A stretch of DNA of 64,000 nt from Aquiflexum sp. TKW24L (GTDB lineage Bacteria > Bacteroidota > Bacteroidia > Cytophagales > Cyclobacteriaceae). The notes under the pieces are model-generated. The model was not told the DNA's origin and searched no databases. It saw nothing but the letters and a program-made list of their open reading frames with translations. Both the position numbers and the translations under genes were made by a program. The stretch spans positions 1 to 64,000 of the forward strand of contig NZ_JAMFLG010000004.1 in NCBI RefSeq assembly GCF_023502205.1, written 5' to 3'. Shown piece after piece: positions 41,201-50,083 of the stretch; position 1 is the stretch's first letter; every line of letters starts with the position of its first letter.

Positions 41201-41565
41201 TGGGAAAAGTATCACTTGAAGGAATTGAATTCCATGCTTATCATGGGGTTTTTTCAGAAGAAACCAAATTAGGCAATAGGTTCACAGTAGACATCCATGT
41301 TCAGACAGATTTTCGAAAAGCCATGTTGGATGATGACTTGCGGTCAACGGTAGATTATGCCAAGCTGTACAAGATCGCCAAAGCCCACATGTTGGAACCC
41401 GTCAGACTGTTAGAACATCTATCCCATTTGATGATTCAGGATATTTTGAAAGAATATCCTTCTCTTAAATCCGTCACTGTTACAATCAAAAAACACAATC
41501 CGGCACTCGGTGGTGTAGTCAATTTCTCCGTGGTAACTGTGACTTATCCTGAAGATTATGTGTAA
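41200..41565 (+). CDS. folB: Dihydroneopterin aldolase
   Basis: A 121-aa enzyme of folate synthesis that splits 7,8-dihydroneopterin to 6-hydroxymethyl-7,8-dihydropterin and glycolaldehyde. It starts at ATG 41200 (MGKVSLEGIEFHAYHGVFSE), overlapping the DivIVA stop. The motifs GIEFHAYHGVFSEE (pterin-binding), STVDYAKLYKIAK and the lysine in TIKKHNPALGG match FolB closely. It overlaps the chaN-like gene by 8 bases, so the operon is tightly packed. No other folate gene is nearby. Confidence 0.93.
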   Translation: MGKVSLEGIEFHAYHGVFSEETKLGNRFTVDIHVQTDFRKAMLDDDLRSTVDYAKLYKIAKAHMLEPVRLLEHLSHLMIQDILKEYPSLKSVTVTIKKHNPALGGVVNFSVVTVTYPEDYV

Positions 41566-42421
41566 AAATCGTTTACTCTTAATACTTTTCATTCTTGTTT
41601 TCCAAGTTTCTTTCGCCCAAACTGAGCCCTACAAAATCTTTGATGGCAAGGGTAAAGAAGTCGCTTTTGATAAACTTACAAAAGAATCCCAGAAGTCCGA
41701 GGTGATTTTTTTCGGGGAACTCCATAACAACAGCCTAGCCCACTGGCTTCAATTGCAGCTTCTGAAAAATCTCCATGAAAATGAAAATAAGGTAATTCTT
41801 GCCGGTGAATTCTTTGAAAGGGATGACCAATTGAATATTGAGGAATGGTTTGCGGGCAAAATGACAGATAAGAATTTTGAAGCTGAGACCAAACTTTGGA
41901 ACAATTATCAGGTGGATTACAAGCCGATGATGCTCTATACGAAGAAAAACAATATCCCATTTGTAGCATCCAATGTTCCGAGAAAATACGCTTCATTGGT
42001 CAGCAGAAAAGGGCTTTCGGTATTGGACAGCCTTTCTGATGAAGCAAAGCAATCTATTTCACCTTTGCCAATCGAAGTAGATAAAACCCTTCCGGGATAT
42101 GTGGGCATGAAAGACATGATGCACGGATCGGGGATGAATGTCGACTTTATGGTCGAGGCCCAAGCCGTCAAAGACGCTACCATGGCTTATTCACTTTTTG
42201 ATTATTTGGAAAAAGGAAATTCCATTCTCCATATCAATGGTTCTTACCATTCCAACAATTACGAAGGAATCATCTGGTACCTGAAAAGAGCATATCCAAA
42301 AACCAAGATCCTGACTATATCCACTGTAGAGCAGGAAAGTATCAAAGAATTGGAAGAAAAATCGAAAGGCATCGCCGATTTCATCATCGTGTTGCCAATG
42401 GATAGTCCCAAAAGTTACTGA
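41558..42421 (+). CDS. ChaN-family haem/iron-regulated protein
   Basis: A 287-aa secreted protein with a signal peptide ending near VSFAQ and a ChaN/EreA-type fold: VIFFGELHNNSLAHWLQLQL carries the conserved Glu-x-His, and INGSYHSNNYEGIIWYLKR the distal His. The family binds haem at a dimer interface and includes iron-uptake accessory proteins. There is no lipobox cysteine after the signal, so it should be periplasmic rather than a lipoprotein. It overlaps folB by 8 bp and precedes DUF4268 by 6 bp. Confidence 0.85.
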   Translation: MCKNRLLLILFILVFQVSFAQTEPYKIFDGKGKEVAFDKLTKESQKSEVIFFGELHNNSLAHWLQLQLLKNLHENENKVILAGEFFERDDQLNIEEWFAGKMTDKNFEAETKLWNNYQVDYKPMMLYTKKNNIPFVASNVPRKYASLVSRKGLSVLDSLSDEAKQSISPLPIEVDKTLPGYVGMKDMMHGSGMNVDFMVEAQAVKDATMAYSLFDYLEKGNSILHINGSYHSNNYEGIIWYLKRAYPKTKILTISTVEQESIKELEEKSKGIADFIIVLPMDSPKSY

Positions 42422-42427
42422 TCATCA

Positions 42428-42886
42428 ATGTACTCTGCTGCCGAATCCTCAAAAATCCGACAAGATTTTTGGACTACCTTTGGCCAATACATGAAGCCCG
42501 TACCTTCCGCCCAAGGGTATCGGATCAATTGGCAGAATTATAAGACCGGGGTCAAGGAAGTGTATTTCAGAATGAAAACCGAGCGGGATTTCATTTCCAT
42601 TGGTATAGAAATCTGCCACAAGGATGAAGAAATGCAACAGCTTTACTTTGAGCAGTTTGAGGAATTCCGCAAACTGCTGGAAGCTGAACTTGAAGAAGCT
42701 TGGGATTGGGAACTGCACCAATTTGATGAGTTGGGAAAAATCGTTTCCCGCATCCAAAAAGTCAAAAATGGATTAAATGTCTTTAACCAAAATGATTGGC
42801 CCGCGATCATCAGCTTTTTAAAGCCAAGAATTATCGACTTGGATGCCTTTTGGGCGAACATCAAACCGGCTTTTGAGGATTTGTAA
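42428..42886 (+). CDS. DUF4268 protein
   Basis: A 152-aa soluble protein matching DUF4268, which has a PD-(D/E)XK-like restriction-endonuclease-related fold in other contexts. Here YRINWQNYKTGVKEVYFRMK, DFISIGIEICHKDEE and the WDWELHQFDELGKIVSRI segment are the recognisable pieces. It stands as a lone domain, without the methylase or helicase partners usual for restriction systems, and it is the last gene of the wd40-divIVA-folB-chaN operon. Confidence 0.75.
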   Translation: MYSAAESSKIRQDFWTTFGQYMKPVPSAQGYRINWQNYKTGVKEVYFRMKTERDFISIGIEICHKDEEMQQLYFEQFEEFRKLLEAELEEAWDWELHQFDELGKIVSRIQKVKNGLNVFNQNDWPAIISFLKPRIIDLDAFWANIKPAFEDL

Positions 42887-42897
42887 AAACCTATTTT

Positions 42898-42990
42898 ACC
42901 ACATAGTTCATATAGAGCACATAGGATAATTAATCCCTCTTTCGCTATCAAAAGTAATTGAAAAGAAAAACTATGTGTTCTATGTGTCTA
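42898..42990. repeat. CACATAG inverted repeats between convergent genes
   Basis: Two CACATAG words (42900-42906, 42918-42924) face two CTATGTG words (42971-42977, 42980-42986) across a 46-base gap, giving a long imperfect hairpin between convergent genes. It may act as a bidirectional terminator, or simply be a local expansion of an ACATAG-type phrase. Confidence 0.55.
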
Positions 42991-43016
42991 TTCTATAGGT
43001 AAATTACATTCAAATA

Positions 43017-44426
43017 TTACACGATCACCTTGGTTGTTCCGCCGCCTTTGAGGGTGATGTCAACAGGTTTGTTGGATTTCCAACTTCCTCCAGTGAAGTC
43101 AGGAACATCGATGGAGTTGGAACGGTGGGCAACTGACCATTCACTCAGCGGCGAAACCGCCGACCAAAGCGCAGCGTCATATACGTCCTGATCCAAAGGC
43201 AACCCATTTCTCAGGCAGTCAATCAACCTCCAATCCATCATAAAGTCCATGCCACCATGTCCTCCGATCTGCTTGGCTAGTTCCCCTACTTTCTTGACAA
43301 TCTCCGGCGTATATTTTTCTTCCAAAGCTTTCATTTCCTCAGCCTTCATCCAACTGTGTCCCTGTGCGACTTTTGGCTCCGGGTATTTTTGAGCGTAAGC
43401 TTTTGTGCCACTGACAGTATGCAGACGGGAATATGGCCTAGGCGAAGTTACATCGTGTTGGATCATGATGGAACGTCCTTTTTGGGTTTTGATGATGGTG
43501 GTATTCATATTTCCTCCAAATTTCTTTTCTGCAAATGGCGCAAAAAAATCATCCTTTTCTGCCAATTCTTTGGCCTTGGCTCCCATATGAAAATCAGCAC
43601 TAGACAAAGATGTCAAGTAATCCATACGGTCTCCCCTATTGATATCCATAATCTGGCAAACAGGACCAAGTCCATGCGTAGCATATAGGTTTCCATCACG
43701 GTAGTTTTCCTTCAGCCTCCACATATCCTGATAGCCACCTTCACTTGTTTTCATAAAATTCAACCAAAGCAAATCATGGATATATGCACCTTCGGTATGG
43801 ATAATTTCCCCAAAAAAACCATCTCTTTTCATATTGAGAGTCATCAATTCAAAAAAGTCGTAGCAACAGTTTTCTAATTGCATGCAATGTTTTTTGGTGC
43901 GCTCGGAAGTTTCGACTAGCTGCCAGCATTCTTCCAAAGTCTTGGCTGCAGGAACTTCTATGGCGGTATGCTTACCTCCTTCCATAGCATAGACAGCCAT
44001 CGGAGTATGCCATTCCCATGGTGTAGTGATGTAGATCAGGTCCAAATCCTGTCTGTCGACCATTTTTTTCCAGGCATAGGCCGAACCAGAATACCCTTCA
44101 GGTTTGTGTTTGGTACCCTCAAGTTCCTTTTTCATCTTGTCCACCCTCTCCGGCATCAAGTCACATAGTGCTTTGATTTCGACCCCTTCGATTTTGCTCA
44201 ATCGATCCACTGCACCAGGTCCTCTCTGTCCCAATCCTACAATTCCTATCCTGACTGTTGGGAGCTTTGGGGCGGCAAAGCCCGACATATTGAATAGTTG
44301 CAAATGGTTTCTTTGGCTTTGAAAAAGAACCTGCTCTGGCGTTTCGGCTTGGGCAAAATTTGGAATCGCCGAACCTACTATTCCTAGTCCTGCCAACTTG
44401 AGGAAATCTCTACGGTTATTACTCAT
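43017..44426 (-). CDS. GH109-like Gfo/Idh/MocA family protein (Tat-exported)
   Basis: A 469-aa protein from ATG 44426 (MSNNRRDFLKLAGLG); the frame reaches further upstream but without conserved residues. The twin-arginine signal NRRDFLKLAGLGIVGSAIP marks Tat export. The Rossmann fold has RIGIVGLGQRGPGAVDRL and the C-terminal domain has GNLYATHGLGPVCQIMDINR, which resembles GH109 alpha-N-acetylgalactosaminidases. NAD would be bound tightly and used in an oxidation-assisted hydrolysis. The substrate is inferred, probably GalNAc on glycans. It is monocistronic; its upstream flank contains a TATACCTTCGG box. Confidence 0.82.
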   Translation of the reverse strand: MSNNRRDFLKLAGLGIVGSAIPNFAQAETPEQVLFQSQRNHLQLFNMSGFAAPKLPTVRIGIVGLGQRGPGAVDRLSKIEGVEIKALCDLMPERVDKMKKELEGTKHKPEGYSGSAYAWKKMVDRQDLDLIYITTPWEWHTPMAVYAMEGGKHTAIEVPAAKTLEECWQLVETSERTKKHCMQLENCCYDFFELMTLNMKRDGFFGEIIHTEGAYIHDLLWLNFMKTSEGGYQDMWRLKENYRDGNLYATHGLGPVCQIMDINRGDRMDYLTSLSSADFHMGAKAKELAEKDDFFAPFAEKKFGGNMNTTIIKTQKGRSIMIQHDVTSPRPYSRLHTVSGTKAYAQKYPEPKVAQGHSWMKAEEMKALEEKYTPEIVKKVGELAKQIGGHGGMDFMMDWRLIDCLRNGLPLDQDVYDAALWSAVSPLSEWSVAHRSNSIDVPDFTGGSWKSNKPVDITLKGGGTTKVIV

Positions 44427-44574
44427 GGGGTTTTTTGATTGGTGGTAAAGGTTAGAAAATCTGAATTTAAGATTTATTCCCTTTTGGAAAAGAACCGAAG
44501 GTATAATTTGAAAAAAATTCAATAAAAAAAACAACCCTATCAGGATTGCTTTAAAATTTAGACGTTAACATTTT

Positions 44575-44781
44575 CTATTTTTTTACCTGGCAGGTATTGA
44601 GACCAACGATAGTGTAAAGTGGACAGAAACTCACCAGACTTGTCAACAAGAAAATGGCTGCAACTACCATAAGCACGATTCCCAAAGTACCCGTCACAAT
44701 ACCTCCAAAATATAGATATGCTGCAATTAGTGCAATAATCGTACGGATAATTCTATCCGTGGTTCCCATGTTTGTTTTCAT
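44575..44781 (-). CDS. Small DUF2892 membrane protein
   Basis: A 68-aa protein with two hydrophobic helices (IIRTIIALIAAYLYFGGIV and LGIVLMVVAAIFLLTSLVSF) of the DUF2892 family, matching the MKTNMGTTDRIIRTII opening and the SFCPLYTIVGLNTC ending. The two cysteines of FCPLYTIVGLNTC are a family hallmark and could bind sulfur or metal; relatives are the membrane halves of rhodanese-like YgaP. It lies 12 bp downstream of a 27-codon reading frame and 149 bp after egtD. Confidence 0.88.
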   Translation of the reverse strand: MKTNMGTTDRIIRTIIALIAAYLYFGGIVTGTLGIVLMVVAAIFLLTSLVSFCPLYTIVGLNTCQVKK

Positions 44782-44793
44782 GATTTTGTGTGT

Positions 44794-44877
44794 TTAGGAG
44801 TGAAATAAAAAAACCAAACCAAAAATTATTGACAGGCAAATGGCACAAACAGCAATCAATTTTAAAGCGGTTTTCAT
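44794..44877 (-). CDS. Possible 27-residue membrane peptide
   Basis: An ATG-started frame of 28 codons encodes MKTALKLIAVCAICLSIIFG plus a hydrophobic end (LVFLFHS). It would be a single-pass membrane peptide with a charged N-terminus. It lies between egtD (54 bp downstream of that stop) and the DUF2892 gene (12 bp gap), on the same strand. No homologue is known to me, and only its context and composition support it. Confidence 0.45.
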   Translation of the reverse strand: MKTALKLIAVCAICLSIIFGLVFLFHS

Positions 44878-44930
44878 TGGATTAAATATAATTCAATTAC
44901 TTGCAACTTTCTTATGACTTTTGTCACATA

Positions 44931-45863
44931 CTACTTCCTAAACAAGCTCAAAGAATAATAACCTTTGCTATCTGTAAAATGTCTGTCCCAAGAAAAATTG
45001 GTCAGTTTGGCCAATTGATCCAATTCTTTGAGACTGTACTTTTGGGAGACTTCAGTATGGATGGTTTCAAATTTTTCGAATGAAAACTTCCTTCCACCAA
45101 TACTGACTTCTTGATCTTCAAGACTGACCAAAAAACTGAGAGCAGCCCCATCCTTGGGATTATACACACCATAATGATCAAAGGCTGCTAGGTCAAAATC
45201 AGCTGACAACTCTCTGTTGATCCGTTCCAAGAGATTGAGGTTAAACCTCTTTGTAATACCATCTTTATCATTGTATGCGGCACGGATGATGTGAGGATTT
45301 TTTTTCAAATCCACACCCATCAAAAAGAAATCACCATCCTGTAAATACCCATTGATCAGCCTGATGAATTCAATGGCCCTTTCTCCGTGAAAGTTTCCAA
45401 TATTGCTACCCATAAACATCAAAAGTCGGGGATTTTTTCTTTCCTCTAAACTAGACATTGTCAAAAAATAATCGCCAACCAATGGCACAACAGGTACCTC
45501 AGGCAATCGGGAAGCGATGTTTTCTTCATTAAATTTTAAAATATCAGCCGAAATATCCATTGGAACGTAGGTTGGCTTTTTTCCTAAGCGGATCATCTCC
45601 TCCAAAAAAACAATTGTCTTGGTTCCATCTCCGGCACCAAGTTCGATCACGTCGATTTCCTCTGAAAGAATCTCTCCAATAATATCTTTGGATTGGTTTT
45701 GGAGGATTTCGACTTCACATCCAGGCAGGTAATACTCTTCCATTTCCATGATTTCCTGAAAAATGGCAGAGCCCTTGTCATCATAGAAATATTTGGAAGG
45801 AAGGTGTTTTTTGGAATCGCTCAATCCCCGAAGGACTTCTTCTCTGAATTCTTGATTATCCAT
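44931..45863 (-). CDS. egtD: L-histidine N-alpha-methyltransferase EgtD
   Basis: A 310-aa SAM-dependent enzyme that trimethylates the alpha-amino group of histidine to hercynine, the first step of ergothioneine synthesis. The SAM loop VIELGAGDGTKTIVFLEEM and the histidine-binding face (FMGSNIGNFHGERA, LDQLAKLTNFSW) fit EgtD (PF10017), as does the start DNQEFREEVLRGLSDSKKHL. It lies 4 bp after egtB in the operon. A C-S lyase (egtE) is not linked, so that step would be supplied from elsewhere. Confidence 0.93.
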   Translation of the reverse strand: MDNQEFREEVLRGLSDSKKHLPSKYFYDDKGSAIFQEIMEMEEYYLPGCEVEILQNQSKDIIGEILSEEIDVIELGAGDGTKTIVFLEEMIRLGKKPTYVPMDISADILKFNEENIASRLPEVPVVPLVGDYFLTMSSLEERKNPRLLMFMGSNIGNFHGERAIEFIRLINGYLQDGDFFLMGVDLKKNPHIIRAAYNDKDGITKRFNLNLLERINRELSADFDLAAFDHYGVYNPKDGAALSFLVSLEDQEVSIGGRKFSFEKFETIHTEVSQKYSLKELDQLAKLTNFSWDRHFTDSKGYYSLSLFRK

Positions 45864-45867
45864 TTTT

Positions 45868-47019
45868 TTATTTTGCTAGGCGAATTCCTGAAAAAAGCCA
45901 TCTTGAAGCTGCAGGAAAAAAATTTCTGTAAGTGATCCTGCTATGTCCCTCAGGAGTGGCTACAGAACCACCGCGAAGGACATTTTGATTGATCATAAAT
46001 TTCCCATTGTACTCTCCCAAAGCTCCAGGAGCTTTTTGGAAACCCGGATATGGCAGATAAGCACTGTAAGTCCATTCCCAAAGTTGTCCCCAAGAAAATT
46101 TCCCAGCAGCTATTTCCCACTCAAATTCCGTCGGCAGCCTCATGCCCTTCCATGTCGCAAAAGCAAGTGCCTCATAAAAACTCACATGTTGGACAGGAAG
46201 CTCTTCCCGCACTTTTTCGTATCCATTGAGTGTGTAATAAAACCACTCAGATCCTTGGCTGTGCCAATAAAGAGGTGCTAATATTTTTTGGTTGTTGATA
46301 AAATCCCAACCTTCTGAAAGCCAAAGATTGAAATCTGAATATCCTCCGGCTTCTATGAATTCGAGGTATTCCCCATTGCTGACAAGCCTGTTTGAAATCT
46401 CAAAATCCTGTATATAGACTTTATGCCTGCCACATTCATTGTCAAAGCAAAAAGCATCACCGTATGCTCCGATTTCATAAACTCCCTCAGAGATCTTCAC
46501 AAATTCCGCATTATGTTCCTCTTTTTTCACTCCAAAATATTCACCATAGACAGGAAAGGTGGGTTGATTTCCAAGGATATACTTGATGTCATAGACCAAA
46601 AGCTCCTGATGCTGCTGTTCATGGTTGATGCCAAGGACGATTACTTCGTGCATTTCTTTTGAAAAATCCGAACGATCCATCAGTTTCAATACCAATTCGG
46701 TTACATATTTACGGTAAGCCATGACCTCCCGGACAGGCGGCCTACTCATCAGTCCCCGATTAGGACGAAGGACTCTGTCTCCTGCATTGTTGTAGTAGCT
46801 ATTAAAGAGAAAAGCAAAGTCAGTGTTGAAAATCTTATAATTAGGATCAAAAGGAATCAAAACAAACTGTTCAAAAAACCATGTTGAATGGGAAAGATGC
46901 CACTTTGGCGGGGAGACATCCGGCATAGGCTGCGGTACATAATCTTCTAAATCGAGGGGTTGGCAAATTTTCTCCGAAAGCTCCCTTGTCTTCAAAAAAT
47001 GCTTTTTTAATTCTTCCAT
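45868..47019 (-). CDS. egtB: Ergothioneine sulfoxide synthase EgtB
   Basis: A 383-aa iron-dependent enzyme that joins a thiol donor to hercynine with oxygen. The N-terminal DinB-like half carries the iron ligands: His44 in WHLSHSTWFF, and His133/His137 in GINHEQQHQE (HxxxHxE). The C-terminal half is a formylglycine-enzyme/sulfatase-modifying-type domain (MRLPTEFEWEIAAG, ITYRNFFPAASRW). No egtA or egtC is beside it, which suggests the cysteine-using EgtB class rather than the gamma-glutamylcysteine class (inference). It follows the BCCT gene by 5 bp and precedes egtD by 4 bp. Confidence 0.93.
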   Translation of the reverse strand: MEELKKHFLKTRELSEKICQPLDLEDYVPQPMPDVSPPKWHLSHSTWFFEQFVLIPFDPNYKIFNTDFAFLFNSYYNNAGDRVLRPNRGLMSRPPVREVMAYRKYVTELVLKLMDRSDFSKEMHEVIVLGINHEQQHQELLVYDIKYILGNQPTFPVYGEYFGVKKEEHNAEFVKISEGVYEIGAYGDAFCFDNECGRHKVYIQDFEISNRLVSNGEYLEFIEAGGYSDFNLWLSEGWDFINNQKILAPLYWHSQGSEWFYYTLNGYEKVREELPVQHVSFYEALAFATWKGMRLPTEFEWEIAAGKFSWGQLWEWTYSAYLPYPGFQKAPGALGEYNGKFMINQNVLRGGSVATPEGHSRITYRNFFPAASRWLFSGIRLAK

Positions 47020-47024
47020 TTAAT

Positions 47025-48515
47025 TTATTTCTTTTTCTCCAAACTGATTAGCTGAAACACTAAATACATGACCATTCCTACAAACATAAAGCCAAAAGGC
47101 AGGGCAAAAAGGATGAGCAACTGACTGATTGACTGGAGTAGTTGATCCTTGCCAAACAAAATCACCACAATAGTCACTAAGCCGATTGCGATACCCCAAA
47201 ACAACCGATACCTCCGCTTTGGATCAGGTTTTCCTTCATCCGTGAACATACTCAACACATATATGGCCGAATCCACGGAGGTTATCAGAAAAGTAAAAAC
47301 CAATATCGTCGATATGGTATTGCCGAATCCGGAGTAAGGAAACAATTCGAAGAAATTAAAGATAGCACTGTAGATCGAATTAAAATTCTCGGAAGTGGCT
47401 TCTCCTAATTCGATCAATCGAAAAGCATTGGATCCAAAGACAGAAAACCATATAAAGGTTCCCAAAGCAGGGATAATCATCGTACCGAAAACAAATTGCC
47501 TGATCGTCCTCCCTTTGGAAATCCGGGCAATAAACACGCCTGTAAACGGAGCCCAAGCCAGCCAAAACGCCCAATAGAAGTATGTCCAATCTGTTAGAAA
47601 TGAATGGGAAACTTTCTGATCACCGATGTTGAGGCTCATGGGAATAAATTCCCAGAGGTAGGTTCCCAAAGCATTGAAAAACATCCCAAACACAATCCAT
47701 TCACTCCCCAATATCCAAGTAAAAATCAGGAGAAGAGTAGCCAATGCGATATTGAGATTGGATATTATCTTAATCCCCCGATTGACTCCCAAAAAAGCTG
47801 AGAAAGTGGAAATCACACACACGAGCACCACAAGCCAAATGGATTGGCTAACTGTAAAACTATCAATACCTGTCCAAAATGAAAGTGCATCTAACAATTG
47901 TCTGCTTCCGAGTCCAACCCCAGCTACTACTGCGATGACCGTACATATAATTGTAATAAAGTCAAGCAATGTCGCCAAAACCGACTTTTGGTAAATACCC
48001 GTCAATATGGAAGAGCTTAGGATGCTACCATTTCTTTGGTAAAGATTATACCCGATCACAAGTCCAAACAACGCATAAATCGCCCACGGCGTAAATCCCC
48101 AATGAAAAAAGGTATATTCCAAAGCGAATTCCCCTGCGGAAAGTGAAGTTGCTCGGGGAGGATTGCTGTAGTAAAAAACAGGTTCTTGAACTGCTCTAAG
48201 CAATAATCCTCCACCCATTCCGGTGCTGTATAGCATGGCTATCCATGAAATCCATGAATATTCGGCCTTCTCCTTTCCTAGTTTAACACTTCCAAATCTG
48301 GAAAATGCCAATACCAATAACACCCCAACTGATCCTAATCCTAATATCAAGTAGGAGCTCCCAAAAACGTCCAGAACCTGATAAGTCCACTCACTTAGGA
48401 TTTGACCAAAAAATTCAGGAAATAAAAATGCGATTACCAAAAAACCTGCAACAAACAGGATTGACCCATAAAGGGTATGTTTCTGCGTGTCAGTTTCTTT
48501 TTTAAAAATATTCAA
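47025..48515 (-). CDS. BCCT-family transporter in the ergothioneine operon
   Basis: A 496-aa betaine/carnitine/choline transporter with about 12 membrane helices. The family signature DWTYFYWAFWLAWAPFTGVF lies in the usual TM8 position; the aromatic cage there is FWLAW, keeping two tryptophans. MGGGLLLRAVQEPVFYYSNP corresponds to the substrate/ion region of BetP-type proteins. BCCT substrates carry quaternary amines. Its place directly upstream of egtB (5 bp) makes hercynine, histidine betaine or ergothioneine plausible substrates (inference only). A general osmoprotectant role is the alternative. Confidence 0.88.
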   Translation of the reverse strand: MNIFKKETDTQKHTLYGSILFVAGFLVIAFLFPEFFGQILSEWTYQVLDVFGSSYLILGLGSVGVLLVLAFSRFGSVKLGKEKAEYSWISWIAMLYSTGMGGGLLLRAVQEPVFYYSNPPRATSLSAGEFALEYTFFHWGFTPWAIYALFGLVIGYNLYQRNGSILSSSILTGIYQKSVLATLLDFITIICTVIAVVAGVGLGSRQLLDALSFWTGIDSFTVSQSIWLVVLVCVISTFSAFLGVNRGIKIISNLNIALATLLLIFTWILGSEWIVFGMFFNALGTYLWEFIPMSLNIGDQKVSHSFLTDWTYFYWAFWLAWAPFTGVFIARISKGRTIRQFVFGTMIIPALGTFIWFSVFGSNAFRLIELGEATSENFNSIYSAIFNFFELFPYSGFGNTISTILVFTFLITSVDSAIYVLSMFTDEGKPDPKRRYRLFWGIAIGLVTIVVILFGKDQLLQSISQLLILFALPFGFMFVGMVMYLVFQLISLEKKK

Positions 48516-48527
48516 ATTAGATCAAAT

Positions 48528-49010
48528 TTAATCCGAACTCATATTGACTTCATCTCTCTTGCGGATTTGTCTCATAGCTCTAAATATCTGAAACAAAATA
48601 ATGTAAATGACTACTGAAAGTGGAATCGATACAATTGCCCATCCACCGACTGCTAAAACCAAGCGTCCTGAATATTGGGAGAGAGCCGTTACAATACCTT
48701 CCGAAAAAGCACGCTGCAGACTTTCCAGATCCATTCCTATGCTTTCATATCCAAATAAAAATTCACCTACCCTTGCGAAAGGAATGATTAAGAATATTTG
48801 GACAGGCGTCAGTATGTAACTGATTGCTATCATTATGGGCAGATTCAACTTCAAGCGTAAAGCCAAAAAAGCCAGAAGAACAGTAGTGCTTCCATATATA
48901 GGAAAAATGCCGATCAGGATGGCAACAGAAATACTGAATGCTAGTTCTTTGGGAGCAAGTCCTTGTTTGAGGAGCCCCTTGAATTTCTGATCAAGATTTC
49001 TTAACCGCAT
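48528..49010 (-). CDS. DUF2062 membrane protein
   Basis: A 160-aa membrane protein of the DUF2062 family with about three hydrophobic segments (ELAFSISVAILIGIFPIYGS, LNLPIMIAISYILTPVQIFL, WAIVSIPLSVVIYIILFQIF). The GIFPIYGSTT and PVQ signatures are present. Other members are fused to glycosyltransferases or occur alone; function is unknown. It sits 12 bp upstream of the BCCT gene and 40 bp downstream of the GH113-like gene in the ergothioneine operon. Confidence 0.8.
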   Translation of the reverse strand: MRLRNLDQKFKGLLKQGLAPKELAFSISVAILIGIFPIYGSTTVLLAFLALRLKLNLPIMIAISYILTPVQIFLIIPFARVGEFLFGYESIGMDLESLQRAFSEGIVTALSQYSGRLVLAVGGWAIVSIPLSVVIYIILFQIFRAMRQIRKRDEVNMSSD

Positions 49011-49050
49011 TGCAATCCATGTTTGTTATTTCTCTTCTGGAATTCTGGCT

Positions 49051-50082
49051 TTATCCTAAGAAATAATTCTTCATAACCATTTGGGCTTTCTTGTTTTGTG
49101 GAGTAAAATCCGGATCCCTTTCCCTTGGCTGCGGATACCATTTCCAGAAATATACTCCAGCAAGCCAATCCTTTTGCCAAGCAGTCTGAAAGAAAGCCTC
49201 ATAACACAGGGCCTGAACATCCTCAGAAAGCGGTATTTCCTTCCTTTCATTTGGCCAAATCCAAGGCTGAATGGCTGCATCCTCTGTATTGCAATAGCCG
49301 ATTTCTGTAAAAATCACAGGCTTTCGATATTGCCTAACAGTCTTTTCTATTTCCTTACTTTTCTTTTCCCAAGAAGAAATCAATTCCTCAAGATCAGGAT
49401 TCGTCTTGTTGCTCAGGGGAAAATATGCCTGAATGCCGATATAATCCAAAGCATCCCAAAATTTGATCTGTTGGTATTCTGTGAAATTGGCTGCATAAAC
49501 CAATTCCCCTCTGTAAACAGATTTGATTTCAGCAATCACTTTCCTCCAATCTTCCTCACGGTTACTTGTCATCTCTAGTTCTGTTCCAATACACAATATC
49601 GGAATCTTGTTTTCTTCCGCAAATCTGGCAAAATATAGAATGAATTCTGTGTATTGTTCAAACCACTTTTCCCAGTCTGCTTCGGTCTTCATACTGATAG
49701 TTCCGGGCCAACTTCCCCTCACCCAAAGGTGCGGCTTTAAGATACTTTCTATTCCTTTTTCCCTTCCTATGGAAGTTGTTGTATTCATTCCCTTGAGAGA
49801 TTCTCCCCACCACATTTTATCGGAATGTTCCTCCCATTTGATATCCGGAAGGTTTGGATCGGATTGCCATCCAAAAGGCGTCTGTGAAATATGACTCACA
49901 CCAAAACTACCTAAGGTGTCAAGTTCCCATCCATCTAATGGATTTCTGCTTCCAACCCAACATACCCCTTTGTGTTTGTCGGCGATGACAATGCCGATGC
50001 TTTCTTCTGCAGCCTGATTTTGATAAGTCCATATTGCAAGACTGGCCAAGATCAAAACAAGGAGAATAAGCGGTCTTTTCAT
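49051..50082 (-). CDS. GH113-like secreted glycoside hydrolase
   Basis: A 343-aa protein with an N-terminal membrane anchor or signal (PLILLVLILASLAIWTYQNQ) and a TIM barrel resembling GH113 endo-mannanases. Candidate catalytic residues are the glutamates in CIGTELEMTS (acid/base) and VIFTEIGYCN (nucleophile). Aromatic motifs YIGIQAYFPLSNKT and VYFWKWYPQPRERD line the cleft. GH113 enzymes cut beta-1,4-mannan, but assignment within this clan is by eye. It lies 1 bp after the alpha/beta hydrolase-OsmC gene, an odd partner for ergothioneine genes. Confidence 0.7.
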   Translation of the reverse strand: MKRPLILLVLILASLAIWTYQNQAAEESIGIVIADKHKGVCWVGSRNPLDGWELDTLGSFGVSHISQTPFGWQSDPNLPDIKWEEHSDKMWWGESLKGMNTTTSIGREKGIESILKPHLWVRGSWPGTISMKTEADWEKWFEQYTEFILYFARFAEENKIPILCIGTELEMTSNREEDWRKVIAEIKSVYRGELVYAANFTEYQQIKFWDALDYIGIQAYFPLSNKTNPDLEELISSWEKKSKEIEKTVRQYRKPVIFTEIGYCNTEDAAIQPWIWPNERKEIPLSEDVQALCYEAFFQTAWQKDWLAGVYFWKWYPQPRERDPDFTPQNKKAQMVMKNYFLG

Positions 50083-50083
50083 G

